Below are positions 17,630-27,237 of a stretch of 52,640 nt of DNA, in pieces. Where the stretch lies: the NCBI GenBank assembly GCA_949298575.1, contig CASFXH010000016.1, positions 1 through 52,640 on the forward strand, read 5' to 3'. Positions within the stretch are counted from its first letter, which is position 1. Each line of letters begins with the position of its first letter. The notes beneath the pieces are model-generated. The model did not search any database. It was not told where the DNA came from and saw only the letters and a program-made list of their open reading frames with translations. Both the position numbers and the translations under genes were made by a program. Origin of the DNA: an uncultured Parabacteroides sp. (GTDB lineage Bacteria; Bacteroidota; Bacteroidia; Bacteroidales; Tannerellaceae).

Positions 17630-19036
17630 ATGGAGCAGGAAAAGTGCCAGATATTATGGAATAAATGTTTGGCGGTTATTCAGGATATCGTTCCTGAGGC
17701 CGCTTTCAATACTTGGTTCAAACCGATTATCCCCTTGTCTTACGAGGGGAATAAGTTTACGATCCAGGTGCCTAGTCAGTTTTTCTATGAATATTTGGAA
17801 GAAAAATACGTCAATGTGCTGAAAGTCACGATTCATCGCGTTTTCGGCGCGGGGACGAGCCTGAATTACCGGGTCATGGTCGACAAGACGACGGAAAAGA
17901 CGGTGGATTACCCGACAGAGAACGCCGCGGCTTCCGGTCTGCGTACGCAATCCTCTATTCGGAATGTGGCTCAGGCACCGAATCCGTTTGTCTCGGTCAT
18001 GCCTCAAGATCTGGATCCGCAATTGAATCCTAAATATAGTTTCGAGAACTATTTTGAGGGGACAAGTAATAAGCTGGTTCGCACGGCGGGTGAGGCCGTG
18101 GCGCAAAATCCGGGGAAAACCACGTTTAATCCCTTGTTTGTTTTTGGCCCGTCGGGTGTCGGGAAAACGCATTTATGCCATGCTATCGGTCGGCGGATCC
18201 GGGAGTTGTATCCGCAAAAGAAGGTGCTTTACGTAACGGCCCATTTGTTTCGCGTACAATTCACGGACGCGATCCGGAAGAATACGACGAACGACTTCCT
18301 GCATTTTTACCAGAACATCGATGTCTTGCTTTTGGACGATATCCAGGAGTTAATCGGCATGGATAAGACGCAGAATACTTTTTTCCATATATTCAATCAT
18401 TTGCACCAGTTGGGTAAGCAATTGATCTTGACGTCGGACAAGGCTCCTGTCGAGTTGCAAGGGATGGAAGAGCGCTTGATCACCCGCTTAAAGTGGGGCT
18501 TGACAGCCGAATTGTTCCGTCCGGATTTGGATTTGCGTAAGAAGATCTTGAAAGACAAGATTAGTCACGATGGCATAGTCATTCCGGAAGAAGTGTTTAA
18601 TTTCATCGCGAACAACGTCACGGAGAATGTGCGTGATTTGGAAGGTATTTTGGTCTCGTTGATGGCGAACGCCGTGATCAACAATCGGGAAATCGACCTA
18701 GCGTTGGCGAAGCGCATTATCAGCCAAGCGGTGCATTTGGAAAAGAAACGGTTGTCTGTCCAAATGATCCAAGATATCGTTTGTAAATACTTTAACTTGG
18801 AGCCGGCGATGATCCAAACGAATTCCCGGAAGCGAGAAGTGGTGCAAGCGCGCCAAATTACGATGTATCTGTCTAAGAAATATACGGATAACTCTTTTTC
18901 GAGTATAGGTAAGATTGTGGGGAAACGAGATCATGCGACTGTTCTTCACGCTTGCAAGACCATAAAGGACCAAATAGAGACCAATAAATCGTTTCGTGCG
19001 TCGGTTGAGGAGATAGAGGCTTTGTTGAAAAACTAA
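17630..19036 (+). CDS. dnaA: chromosomal replication initiator protein DnaA
   Basis: DnaA, 468 residues, of normal length. Domain I spans residues about 1-85, a linker follows to 130, and the AAA+ domain begins at FENYFEG. Walker A is GPSGVGKT at 173-180 and Walker B is LLLDD at 233-237. The C-terminal DNA-binding domain carries the signature region RQITMYLSKKYTDNSFSSIG and GKRDHATVLHACK. It binds ATP and DnaA boxes at oriC to open DNA for replication. It is followed 75 bp later by nrdJ, so replication start and dNTP supply genes are neighbours. Confidence 0.97.
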   Translation: MEQEKCQILWNKCLAVIQDIVPEAAFNTWFKPIIPLSYEGNKFTIQVPSQFFYEYLEEKYVNVLKVTIHRVFGAGTSLNYRVMVDKTTEKTVDYPTENAAASGLRTQSSIRNVAQAPNPFVSVMPQDLDPQLNPKYSFENYFEGTSNKLVRTAGEAVAQNPGKTTFNPLFVFGPSGVGKTHLCHAIGRRIRELYPQKKVLYVTAHLFRVQFTDAIRKNTTNDFLHFYQNIDVLLLDDIQELIGMDKTQNTFFHIFNHLHQLGKQLILTSDKAPVELQGMEERLITRLKWGLTAELFRPDLDLRKKILKDKISHDGIVIPEEVFNFIANNVTENVRDLEGILVSLMANAVINNREIDLALAKRIISQAVHLEKKRLSVQMIQDIVCKYFNLEPAMIQTNSRKREVVQARQITMYLSKKYTDNSFSSIGKIVGKRDHATVLHACKTIKDQIETNKSFRASVEEIEALLKN

Positions 19037-19111
19037 TACGATTCATTGTATATATAGGTCAAGCGAGAAAAAAGGGAAAACACAAGGGAATAAAACAAAA
19101 AATTAGATACC

Positions 19112-21649
19112 GTGGATCGTAGGATTTATACTTTCGATGAGGCGTTTAAAGCCTCGATGGATTACTTTACCGGCGATGAGCTCGCCGCTAAGGTATGGGT
19201 GAATAAATATGCCCTGAAGGATGCCTATGGGAATATTTATGAGAAATCACCGATCGATATGCATCATCGCCTCGCTGGCGAGATCGCTCGTGTAGAGAAG
19301 AACTATCCGAACCCCCTTTCGGAGCAAGAGCTGTTCGATCTTTTCGATCATTTCCGTTACATCATTCCGCAAGGAAGCCCGATGACGGGCATTGGTAATG
19401 ATTTCCAGATCGCTTCGTTGTCCAATTGTTTCGTGATCGGATTGGATGGCGAGGCCGATTCGTATGGCGCGATTATCCGGATTGATGAGGAGCAAGTGCA
19501 ATTGATGAAACGCCGGGGCGGCGTAGGACACGACATGTCGCATATTCGTCCCAAAGGTTCTCCAGTGAAGAATTCGGCGTTGACTTCTACGGGTTTGGTG
19601 CCTTTTATGGAGCGCTATTCCAATTCGACTCGCGAGGTGGCTCAAGATGGTCGCCGGGGCGCTTTGATGCTGACCGTCTCTATCAAGCATCCGGACTCGG
19701 AGTCGTTTATTGACGCGAAGATGACGGAAGGGAAGGTCACGGGCGCTAATGTCTCGGTCAAGATTGACGATGAGTTCATGCAAGCGGTAGTCAACAAGGA
19801 GATCTATCGTCAACAATATCCTATTGATTCGGATCAACCATTGTATACGAAAGATATTGATGCCGCGGTTTTATGGCAGAAGATTATCCATAACGCTTGG
19901 AAATCGGCCGAGCCGGGTGTGCTGTTTTGGGATACGATCCTTCGGGAGTCGGTTCCTGATTGCTATGCGGACTTGGGGTTCCGGACGGTTTCCACCAACC
20001 CTTGTGGGGAAATTCCTTTGTGTCCCTATGACAGTTGCCGCTTGTTGGCGATCAATCTTTATTCCTACGTGGTGAATCCTTTCACGAAGGACGCTTATTT
20101 CGATTTTGATCTCTTCCGGAAACATGTGGCCTTGGCACAGCGGATTATGGATGATATCATTGACTTGGAGTCGGAGAAGATTGAGAAGATCTTGGAGAAA
20201 ATCGATTCCGACCCCGAATCCGGCGAGGTGAAGCAGAGCGAGCGCCATCTTTGGGAGAAGATCCAACGCAAGACCCTCATGGGCCGCCGCACGGGCGTGG
20301 GAATCACGGCCGAGGGCGATATGCTCGCGGCGTTGGGCCTGCGGTATGGCTCGAATGAGGCGATTGATTTCGCGGAAGAGGTGCAGAAGGCCTTGGCTTT
20401 GGCCGCTTATCGCTCATCGGTCGTGATGGCGAAGGAGCGTGGGGCTTTTGAGATATTCGACGCGGAACGGGAGAAAAACAATCCCTTTATCTGCCGGATG
20501 CGCGAGGCGGATCCTGAGCTGTATGCCGAGATGGTGAAATACGGACGTCGGAATATCGCTTGCTTGACGATCGCCCCGACGGGGACGACCAGTTTGATGA
20601 CGCAGACGACTTCAGGCATCGAGCCGGTCTTCTTGCCAGTCTACAAGCGCCGCCGGAAGGTGAACCCGAACGACGCGGAAGCCCGTGTGGACTTCGTTGA
20701 CGAGACGGGTGACGCATTCGAGGAATACATCGTTTTCCACCATAAATTTGTCACGTGGATGATGGCCAACGGCTATCCGACCACGAAACGCTATACGCAG
20801 GAAGAAATTGACGACCTGGTCGCGAAGTCACCTTATTATAAAGCCACGTCCAACGACGTCGATTGGTTGCAGAAGGTCCGTATGCAGGGACGCATCCAGA
20901 AGTGGGTGGATCATTCCATCAGCGTAACGATCAATATGCCCGCGACGGTCACGGAGGAGCTGGTCAACGAGCTTTATGTCGAGGCGTGGCGCAGTGGCTG
21001 CAAAGGTTGCACCGTCTATCGGGAGGGTTCGCGCGCGGGCGTCCTGATCGCGACGGACAACAAGAAGAAGAAAAAGGAGGATTGCATGCAGCCCCCCGTA
21101 ATTGTCTCTACCCGTCCGCGCGAGCTTGAGGCCGATGTCGTGAGGTTCCAGAACAATAAGGAGCGGTGGATCGCTTTCGTCGGTTTGCTGAACGGGAGGC
21201 CTTACGAGATTTTCACCGGTCTCGCGGACGACGATGAAGGCATCATGCTCCCCAAGAACATCGTCAAGGGAGCTATCATCAAGAGCTACGATGAGGATGG
21301 CAAGAAGCATTACGACTTCCAGTTCAAGAATAAGCGCGGTTTCAAGATGACCATCGAGGGGTTGGATGGCAAGTTCAACCCGGAGTACTGGAACTACGCT
21401 AAGTTGATTTCGGGCGTCCTCCGCTATGGCATGCCGATCGACCAGGTGATCAAGCTGGTGCAAGGCATGGACTTGAATAGCGAGTCGATCAACACCTGGA
21501 AGAATGGTGTCGAGCGGGCCTTGAAAAAGTATCTCCCCAACGGGACGGCTCTCAAAGGCCAGACATGCCCCAATTGCGGACTCGAGACGCTTGTCTATCA
21601 GGAAGGCTGTCTGATCTGCACCAATTGTGGCGCCTCTCGTTGTGGTTGA
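19112..21649 (+). CDS. nrdJ: adenosylcobalamin-dependent ribonucleotide reductase (class II)
   Basis: The 845-residue enzyme reduces ribonucleotides to deoxyribonucleotides with coenzyme B12, with no oxygen need, which fits an anaerobe. Active-site motifs are visible: LSNCFVIGL with a redox Cys at about 106, NPCGEIPLCP with the radical-site Cys at about 298 and Glu at 300, and the IAPTGTTSL loop. The tail CPNCGLETLVYQEGCLICTN holds CxxC pairs that may bind zinc or relay electrons. Translation starts at GTG 19112; the next in-frame ATG is about 15 codons later and would cut the N-terminal domain. G+C content is high, as for the next gene. Confidence 0.93.
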   Translation: MDRRIYTFDEAFKASMDYFTGDELAAKVWVNKYALKDAYGNIYEKSPIDMHHRLAGEIARVEKNYPNPLSEQELFDLFDHFRYIIPQGSPMTGIGNDFQIASLSNCFVIGLDGEADSYGAIIRIDEEQVQLMKRRGGVGHDMSHIRPKGSPVKNSALTSTGLVPFMERYSNSTREVAQDGRRGALMLTVSIKHPDSESFIDAKMTEGKVTGANVSVKIDDEFMQAVVNKEIYRQQYPIDSDQPLYTKDIDAAVLWQKIIHNAWKSAEPGVLFWDTILRESVPDCYADLGFRTVSTNPCGEIPLCPYDSCRLLAINLYSYVVNPFTKDAYFDFDLFRKHVALAQRIMDDIIDLESEKIEKILEKIDSDPESGEVKQSERHLWEKIQRKTLMGRRTGVGITAEGDMLAALGLRYGSNEAIDFAEEVQKALALAAYRSSVVMAKERGAFEIFDAEREKNNPFICRMREADPELYAEMVKYGRRNIACLTIAPTGTTSLMTQTTSGIEPVFLPVYKRRRKVNPNDAEARVDFVDETGDAFEEYIVFHHKFVTWMMANGYPTTKRYTQEEIDDLVAKSPYYKATSNDVDWLQKVRMQGRIQKWVDHSISVTINMPATVTEELVNELYVEAWRSGCKGCTVYREGSRAGVLIATDNKKKKKEDCMQPPVIVSTRPRELEADVVRFQNNKERWIAFVGLLNGRPYEIFTGLADDDEGIMLPKNIVKGAIIKSYDEDGKKHYDFQFKNKRGFKMTIEGLDGKFNPEYWNYAKLISGVLRYGMPIDQVIKLVQGMDLNSESINTWKNGVERALKKYLPNGTALKGQTCPNCGLETLVYQEGCLICTNCGASRCG

Positions 21650-21676
21650 TGTTTGTTGAACCTTTAATTTCAAATC

Positions 21677-24370
21677 GTGTATAAGATCATTTTCCATATC
21701 AATTTCCATACGCTATGGGGCCAACAGCTTTACGTCGTGGGCAACTTGCCGGAGATTGGCGAATGGGAAACCGCTATCGCGAAGCCGATGACCCACGTGG
21801 GCAACGGCGACTGGGTCTTGGAGGTCTCCACGGAGACCCTCCCGGAAACCCTTGAGTATCGATATTTCGTGAACGCCGACGGGCGACCCCTCTTCCAGGA
21901 ATGGGAGCGTAACCATACGCTGCAGGTCGATCCGTCGGTGTTCATTTATGACTTGTTCGACAGCTGGTTGGTCCAGCCGGAGCGTATCGCTTTCTATTCC
22001 TCCGCTTTCACGAAGGGATTCTGGGCTCGTCCCCGGCGGGCGCGCTCGTGCCCGACCGGATCGGGGCCTCGGCTCATCCTCAAGGTTTTCGCGCCATGCG
22101 TGACTCCCGGCCAGGAATTGGCGATCGCCGGTGATTGTCCCGAGTTGGGCGAATGGCAGGTCGAGCGGGCGCCACGGTTGGACGATACCGCGTATCCCGA
22201 GTGGCAAATCAATCTTGATCCAACCCTCGCCGGGCGGCGTTTCGAGTATAAGTTTGTCATTATCGATCGCGCCACGGGGCAGCCGGTCCGTTGGGAGGCG
22301 GGGGATAACCGTGTCTGCGACCTTCCCGCGAAAGGGCTTGCCGAGCGCGTTGTCCTCTCCGGTCTCACTTTCCGCGAGGAAGCGATCGAATGGCGTTGCG
22401 CCGGGACGGTCGTCCCCCTTTTCTCGTTGCGCTCCGAGCATGATTTTGGCGTGGGCGATTTTGGCGATCTCCACCAGCTGATCGATTGGGCGGGCGCCAC
22501 GGGGCAGCGTGTCATCCAACTCCTGCCGGTCAACGACACGACCACCACGCGTACGTGGACGGATTCCTATCCCTACAGCGCCATCTCGATTTACGCCTTG
22601 CACCCGCTCTATATCGATACCTCCTCGTTCCGCCTCGACGCCCCCGATCGGCAGGCCCATTACGAGGCCATCCGCCGGGAGTTGAACGCCCTCGACGAGG
22701 TCGACTACGAGCGTGTCACGCGGCATAAGGTGGAGCTTTGCGCGGAATATTGGGCGCAAGAGCGAGGCCATTTGGAACACACCGACGCCTTCCGCGCCTT
22801 TTGCCGCGACAACGAGTCTTGGCTGATGCCCTATGCGACGTATTGCTACCTCCGCGAGAGTTACGGCACGTCCGATTTCACCCAGTGGGGAGGCAACGCC
22901 CGCTACGATCGCACCCGGGTGCGCCAACTCTGCACGCCCCACAGCGACGCTTGGGAGGAAATCTCTTTCATCTATTTCTTGCAATACATCGCCCACACGC
23001 AATTCCAAGCGGCCTCCGACTACGCCCGCTCACGGGGCATCGTCCTGAAAGGCGACCTGCCCATCGGCGTCAGCCGCGACAGCGTGGAGGCGTGGGCCGA
23101 GCCGGAATATTTCAATCGGGATTGCCAAGCGGGCGCGCCCCCCGATGATTTCACCGCGGAGGGGCAGAACTGGCGTCTCCCCACCTACAATTGGGAACGC
23201 ATAGCCGCCGACCATTACGACTGGTGGGCCAACCGCTTCCGTCGCATGGAGCAATATTTCGACGCCCTTCGCGTCGACCACATTCTCGGCTTCTTCCGGA
23301 TATGGGAAATTCCGGAGCGCTATACCCGCGGGTTGTGCGGGCATTTCAACCCGGCCCTTCCGCTCAGTCTTGACGAGATCGCGCGCTTCGGTTTCCCGGC
23401 CGAGCGGGTGGAAGCCCTCTCGCGCCCGACGATCGACGCCCGCCATTTGGAGGAGTTGTTTGGGGATATGGCCGGCGACGTCCGCGACGCCTTTCTCATC
23501 TCCATCTCCGCCAACCATTTCGCCCTCAAGCCCGCGTGCGACACCCAGCGTAAGATCGAGGCCTTGTTCGCCGACAAGACGGACGCCCGTTCCCTCCGCG
23601 CCCGCGATGGCCTGCTCCGTCTCGCCGAGGAGGTCTTGTTCATTCCCGACCCCCGGGAGCCCGACAAGTGGCATCCCCGCATCTCGGCCAGCCATTCATT
23701 CATTTATAGTGATTTATCCGCTTCCGAGCGTTACGCCTACGACCAGCTTTATTGGGATTTCTTCTATCACCGGCATAACGCTTTCTGGAAAGAGACCGCC
23801 CTCACGCGCCTCCGTCCGTTGGTCGGCGTCACGAGCATGCTGATTTGTGGCGAGGATCTGGGCATGATCCCGGCGACGGTCCCCGAGGTGATGCGCACGT
23901 TGCAGATCCTCAGTCTGGAAGTCGAGCGCATGCCCAAGTCCGCGGGCCGCGCCTTCAGCGACTTGGCGAACCTCCCGTACCTCGCCGTCTGCACGCCCTC
24001 CACGCACGACATGACGACGCTCCGCCAATGGTGGCGCGAGAACGAGGACACGACGCGGCGTTATTATCATGAGGCCCTGGGGCATACGGGCGAACCGCCG
24101 AAGGAGCTGACGCCCGACTTGGCGGCCGAGATCCTCTCTCGCCACCTCCATACCCGGGCGATGTTCACCATCATCCCCTTGCAAGACTGGTTCGCGACCG
24201 ACGCCGCCATCCGCCTTCCCGACGACACCCGCGAGCGGATCAACAACCCGGCCATCACGCCCTATTATTGGCGCTACCGGATGCATCTCACGCTCGAACG
24301 CCTCTTGGCCTCGGCGGATTTCAACGAGAAGGTCGCTCGCCTTGTCCGCGAGGCGGGTCGTGCCGAGTGA
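21677..24370 (+). CDS. malQ: 4-alpha-glucanotransferase with two N-terminal starch-binding (CBM20) domains
   Basis: The 897-residue protein is a GH77 disproportionating enzyme that moves glucan segments between maltodextrins. Two CBM20-like domains lead: GQQLYVVGNLPEIGEWE (residues about 14-30) and GQELAIAGDCPELGEWQ (about 142-158). The catalytic barrel follows with LRVDHILGFFRIWEIP (nucleophile Asp about 534), CGEDLGMIPATVPEVM (acid/base Glu about 726) and STHDMTT (Asp about 778). There is no signal peptide, so it is cytoplasmic. The layout resembles plant DPE2 and is common in Bacteroidetes. Start is GTG 21677. An array of 41-bp repeats follows. Confidence 0.93.
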   Translation: MYKIIFHINFHTLWGQQLYVVGNLPEIGEWETAIAKPMTHVGNGDWVLEVSTETLPETLEYRYFVNADGRPLFQEWERNHTLQVDPSVFIYDLFDSWLVQPERIAFYSSAFTKGFWARPRRARSCPTGSGPRLILKVFAPCVTPGQELAIAGDCPELGEWQVERAPRLDDTAYPEWQINLDPTLAGRRFEYKFVIIDRATGQPVRWEAGDNRVCDLPAKGLAERVVLSGLTFREEAIEWRCAGTVVPLFSLRSEHDFGVGDFGDLHQLIDWAGATGQRVIQLLPVNDTTTTRTWTDSYPYSAISIYALHPLYIDTSSFRLDAPDRQAHYEAIRRELNALDEVDYERVTRHKVELCAEYWAQERGHLEHTDAFRAFCRDNESWLMPYATYCYLRESYGTSDFTQWGGNARYDRTRVRQLCTPHSDAWEEISFIYFLQYIAHTQFQAASDYARSRGIVLKGDLPIGVSRDSVEAWAEPEYFNRDCQAGAPPDDFTAEGQNWRLPTYNWERIAADHYDWWANRFRRMEQYFDALRVDHILGFFRIWEIPERYTRGLCGHFNPALPLSLDEIARFGFPAERVEALSRPTIDARHLEELFGDMAGDVRDAFLISISANHFALKPACDTQRKIEALFADKTDARSLRARDGLLRLAEEVLFIPDPREPDKWHPRISASHSFIYSDLSASERYAYDQLYWDFFYHRHNAFWKETALTRLRPLVGVTSMLICGEDLGMIPATVPEVMRTLQILSLEVERMPKSAGRAFSDLANLPYLAVCTPSTHDMTTLRQWWRENEDTTRRYYHEALGHTGEPPKELTPDLAAEILSRHLHTRAMFTIIPLQDWFATDAAIRLPDDTRERINNPAITPYYWRYRMHLTLERLLASADFNEKVARLVREAGRAE

Positions 24371-24420
24371 GATTGGGGGAATTGGCGCCCCGAGCGCTTG
24401 CCCGAAGCCCGGTTTAGTCC

Positions 24421-24912
24421 GTCGAAAAGTTCGACAGGCCAAACCGGGCTCGTTTTCGCTTGGCGAAAAGTTCGACGGGCTGTCCGGAGCTCGATTTTGG
24501 CTGTCGAAAAGTTCGACGGGCTGTCCGGAGCTCATTTGGGGCTGTCGAAAAGTTCGACGGGCTGTCCTGAGCTCGATTTTGGCTGTCGAAAAGTTCGCCG
24601 GGCCGTCCTGAGCTCGATTTTGGCTGTCGAAAAGTTCGACGGGCCGTCCTGAGCTCGATTGGGGTCGTCGCGCCTCGCGCTGGGCTGTCGGGAGCTCGGT
24701 TTTGGCCGTCGCGCCTCGCGCTGGGCTGTCGGGAGCTCATTTTTCGCTGTCGCGCCTCGCGCTGGGCCGTCCGGAGCTCGGTTTGGGCTGTCGCGCCTCG
24801 CGCTGGGTTGTCCGGAGCTCATTTTGGGTCGTCGCGCCTTGCGCCGGGCCGTCCGGAGCTCGGTTTGGGGCGTCGCGCCTCGCGCCGGGCTGTCCGGAGC
24901 TCGGTTTGAGTC
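24421..24912. repeat. tandem array, 12 units of exactly 41 bp
   Basis: Twelve consecutive 41-bp units run from 24421 to 24912 with no indels, and a thirteenth decays after 24913. Units 1-6 start with GTCGAAAAGTTCGAC (a 6-bp hairpin with a 3-base loop). Units 7-12 start with GTCGCGCCTCGCGC in the same place. Both types share the second half, GTCCGGAGCTC then a T-rich stretch. Each unit looks like two half-units of about 20 and 21 bp, both starting GTC and ending near GGCT. The period is not a multiple of three, so it is not coding. The array fills the gap between the convergent malQ and permease genes. Confidence 0.92.
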
Positions 24913-24946
24913 GTCGCGCCTCGCGCCGGGTTCGCCGCGGGTTGTT

Positions 24947-26032
24947 TTACCTTGGCGCTTTCAAATAAAGATAGATGGCGATAAAGGTGTAGAGGATGTT
25001 GGGGATCCACGCGGCCACGGCGGGACTCGTGTTGCCGTTGATGGCGAAGGTCGAGGTCACCGTCATGAAAAGGATATAAGAAAAGCTGAGCGCCAATCCG
25101 ATCCCGATGTTCAACCCCATTCCGCCCTTGATTTTCCGCGAGGAGAGCGAGGCGCCGATCGAGGTGAGGATGAAGGCGGCCATGATGGTGGCGAAGCGCT
25201 TGTGGTACTCGATTTGGAACGTCTGGATATTGCCCACGCCCCGTTCCTTTTGGCGCTCGATGTAGGTATGGAGCTCGGGCGTGGTCATCGTCTCGCAATC
25301 GTTCTCGGAGATGAGGAAGTCGGAGGGGACGATGGTGAGCGTCGTGTCTTTCCGCGAGCCCGAGTGGATCTCCTCTTTCATGTCCTTGAAATCGCGCACC
25401 ATGTAATCGACCAACGTCCAGTGGTAGAGCGAGTCGTACTTGATGGACTTCGCCGTGAGCCGCGAGACGAGGATTTTCCCCTCGAAATGCTCGAGCGAGA
25501 AGCGGTATCCCATGTTGGAACGGGCGTCGTAGCTGTCGAAATAGGCGATGACGCCGGGCTCGATCTCCAGCTGGGCGTTGCGGATGTAATCCACCTTCTT
25601 GTTGCGGATGTATTGGTTTTGGAAATCGATCCGCACCTTGTTGGCGGGCGGGATGACGAAGGCGTTCAGGACGAACGTGACGACGGCGATGATGCCGGCC
25701 GAGATGGCGTAGGGCAACATGAGCCGCCGGAAGCTCATCCCGCTCGAGAGCATGGCGATGATCTCCGAGTTGTCGGCCAGCTTGGAGGTGAAGAAGATGA
25801 CGGCGATGAAGGTGAACAAGGGGCTGAAGAGGTTGGCGAAGTAGGGGATGAAGTTCATGTAATAATCCACGATGATCGCCTTGAGGGGCACGTCGGGGTT
25901 GAGGAACTTGTCGATCTTCTCGTTGATGTCGAACACGACGGAGATGGAGATGATCAGCGCGATGGCGAAGACGTACGTCCCCAGGAACTGCTTGATGATG
26001 TACCAATCGATCCGTTTCAGTTTGAAGCCCAT
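24947..26032 (-). CDS. LptF/LptG family permease (LPS export)
   Basis: The 361-residue inner-membrane protein belongs to the YjgP/YjgQ (LptF/LptG) family. LKRIDWYIIKQFLGTYVFA leads into the first of six expected transmembrane helices. Two helices and MLSSGMSFRRLMLPYAISA, the conserved coupling region, follow. A periplasmic beta-jellyroll-like domain covers the middle and three helices end the protein. It would work with the LptB ATPase to extract LPS. It lies 12 bp after tgt on the same strand. Confidence 0.88.
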   Translation of the reverse strand: MGFKLKRIDWYIIKQFLGTYVFAIALIISISVVFDINEKIDKFLNPDVPLKAIIVDYYMNFIPYFANLFSPLFTFIAVIFFTSKLADNSEIIAMLSSGMSFRRLMLPYAISAGIIAVVTFVLNAFVIPPANKVRIDFQNQYIRNKKVDYIRNAQLEIEPGVIAYFDSYDARSNMGYRFSLEHFEGKILVSRLTAKSIKYDSLYHWTLVDYMVRDFKDMKEEIHSGSRKDTTLTIVPSDFLISENDCETMTTPELHTYIERQKERGVGNIQTFQIEYHKRFATIMAAFILTSIGASLSSRKIKGGMGLNIGIGLALSFSYILFMTVTSTFAINGNTSPAVAAWIPNILYTFIAIYLYLKAPR

Positions 26033-26044
26033 GTCCGAGAAGGA

Positions 26045-27175
26045 TTATAAACGATTATCCAATTGGCGGACCATGGCGCTTTTCCACGCGCTGAAGTCGC
26101 CGGCGATGATGCGCGCCCGTGCCTCGCGGACGAGCCAGAGGTAGAAGGCCAGGTTGTGGATCGAGGCGATTTGCAAGCCCAACAGCTCCTTGACCTTGAT
26201 GAGGTGATGGAGATACGCCTTGCTGTAGAGCGTGTCCACGTAGGAGTGGGCGTCGGGGTCGATGGGCGAGAAGTCGTTCTCCCATTTCTTGTTGCGCATG
26301 TTGATCGTCCCGAAGCGGGTGAAGAGCTGGCCGTTGCGGCCGTTGCGCGTGGGCATGATGCAATCGAACATGTCGACGCCCCGCTCGATGGCTTCCAGGA
26401 GGTTGATCGGCGTGCCGACGCCCATGAGGTAGCGGGGCTTGTCTTTGGGAAGGATCTCGTTGACGACCTCGATCATCTCGTACATCTTCTCGGTCGGCTC
26501 GCCCACGGCCAATCCGCCGATCGCGTTGCCGTCGGCCCCCTTGCTGGCGACATGCTCCGCCGCCCTCACGCGCAAGTCCTTGTAGACGCAGCCTTGCACG
26601 ATGGGGAAGAGGCTTTGCGAATAACCGTATTTGGGCTCGGTCTCCCGGAAGCGGGCGAGGCAACGGTCGAGCCAATGCTCGGTCAGGCTGAGCGAGCGGC
26701 GGGCGTAGTCGTAGTCCGCGTCGCCCGGGCAGCATTCGTCGAAGGCCATGATGATGTCCGCGCCGATCGAGCGTTGGAGGTCCATCACTTTCTCGGGCGT
26801 GAAGAAATGCTTCGAGCCGTCGATGTGCGAGCGGAAATCCGCGCCCTCGGCGTGGAGCTTGCGGTTCTCGGAGAGGGAGAAGACTTGGAAGCCGCCGCTG
26901 TCGGTCAGGATCGGCCCGTCCCATCCGTTGAAACGATGCAGGCCGCCCGCTTGCTCAAGGACGGCCGTCCCTGGGCGGAGATAAAGATGGTAGGTGTTCC
27001 CTAAGATGATCTGGGCCCGGATGTCGTTTTTCAACTCGGTGAGGTGGACGCCTTTCACGGTCCCTTGGGTCCCGACGGGCATGAAGATGGGGGTCTCGAT
27101 GACGCCGTGGTCGGTCGTGATCCGTCCTGCCCGGGCGTCCGATTTCGTATCGTTGTATTGTAGCTCGAATTTCAT
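26045..27175 (-). CDS. tgt: queuine tRNA-ribosyltransferase
   Basis: This enzyme swaps guanine 34 for queuine or its precursor in tRNAs with GUN anticodons. I start at 27175 (MKFELQYNDT), giving the normal 376 residues; longer in-frame extensions upstream run through the divergent gene and are not credible. LGNTYHLYLRPG, LTDSGGFQVFSLSE and the substrate Asp region IMAFDECCPG are visible, as is IMPTRNGRNGQLFT. The usual zinc site with three Cys is absent: the same place reads SPIDPDAHSYVDTLYSKAYLHH, with no Cys. Only a His is kept. Confidence 0.93.
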   Translation of the reverse strand: MKFELQYNDTKSDARAGRITTDHGVIETPIFMPVGTQGTVKGVHLTELKNDIRAQIILGNTYHLYLRPGTAVLEQAGGLHRFNGWDGPILTDSGGFQVFSLSENRKLHAEGADFRSHIDGSKHFFTPEKVMDLQRSIGADIIMAFDECCPGDADYDYARRSLSLTEHWLDRCLARFRETEPKYGYSQSLFPIVQGCVYKDLRVRAAEHVASKGADGNAIGGLAVGEPTEKMYEMIEVVNEILPKDKPRYLMGVGTPINLLEAIERGVDMFDCIMPTRNGRNGQLFTRFGTINMRNKKWENDFSPIDPDAHSYVDTLYSKAYLHHLIKVKELLGLQIASIHNLAFYLWLVREARARIIAGDFSAWKSAMVRQLDNRL

Positions 27176-27222
27176 CGTGTCTGGATTTTCGGCGCGAAGG
27201 TACATTTTTTGCGCCGAATGCC

Positions 27223-27230
27223 TATCTTCG
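27223..27230 (+). promoter_or_regulatory. -7 box before the 27238 gene, facing a tgt promoter
   Basis: TATCTTCG at 27223-27230 on the + strand and TACCTTCG on the minus strand (27202-27195) both fit TAnnTTCG. They lie in the 62-bp gap between the divergent tgt and 27238 genes, so the two promoters overlap back to back. No clean -33 TTG was found for either. Confidence 0.4.
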
Positions 27231-27237
27231 CGAAGGA

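Noticed and set aside
21713-23008. 431-codon minus-strand open frame opposite malQ
   Set aside because: Shadow of a GC-rich gene; the + strand shows full catalytic motifs and the minus frame shows no domain.
24421-24912. CRISPR array
   Set aside because: The whole 41-bp unit is repeated, with no unique spacers, and no cas genes are near.
24342-24968. Several long open frames on both strands through the 41-bp array
   Set aside because: They are low-complexity, occur in many frames at once and come from lack of stops in GC-rich repeats.
24659-26050. 463-codon + strand open frame opposite the permease gene
   Set aside because: Runs through the repeat array and is the shadow of the LptF/LptG-type gene, which has clear membrane helices.
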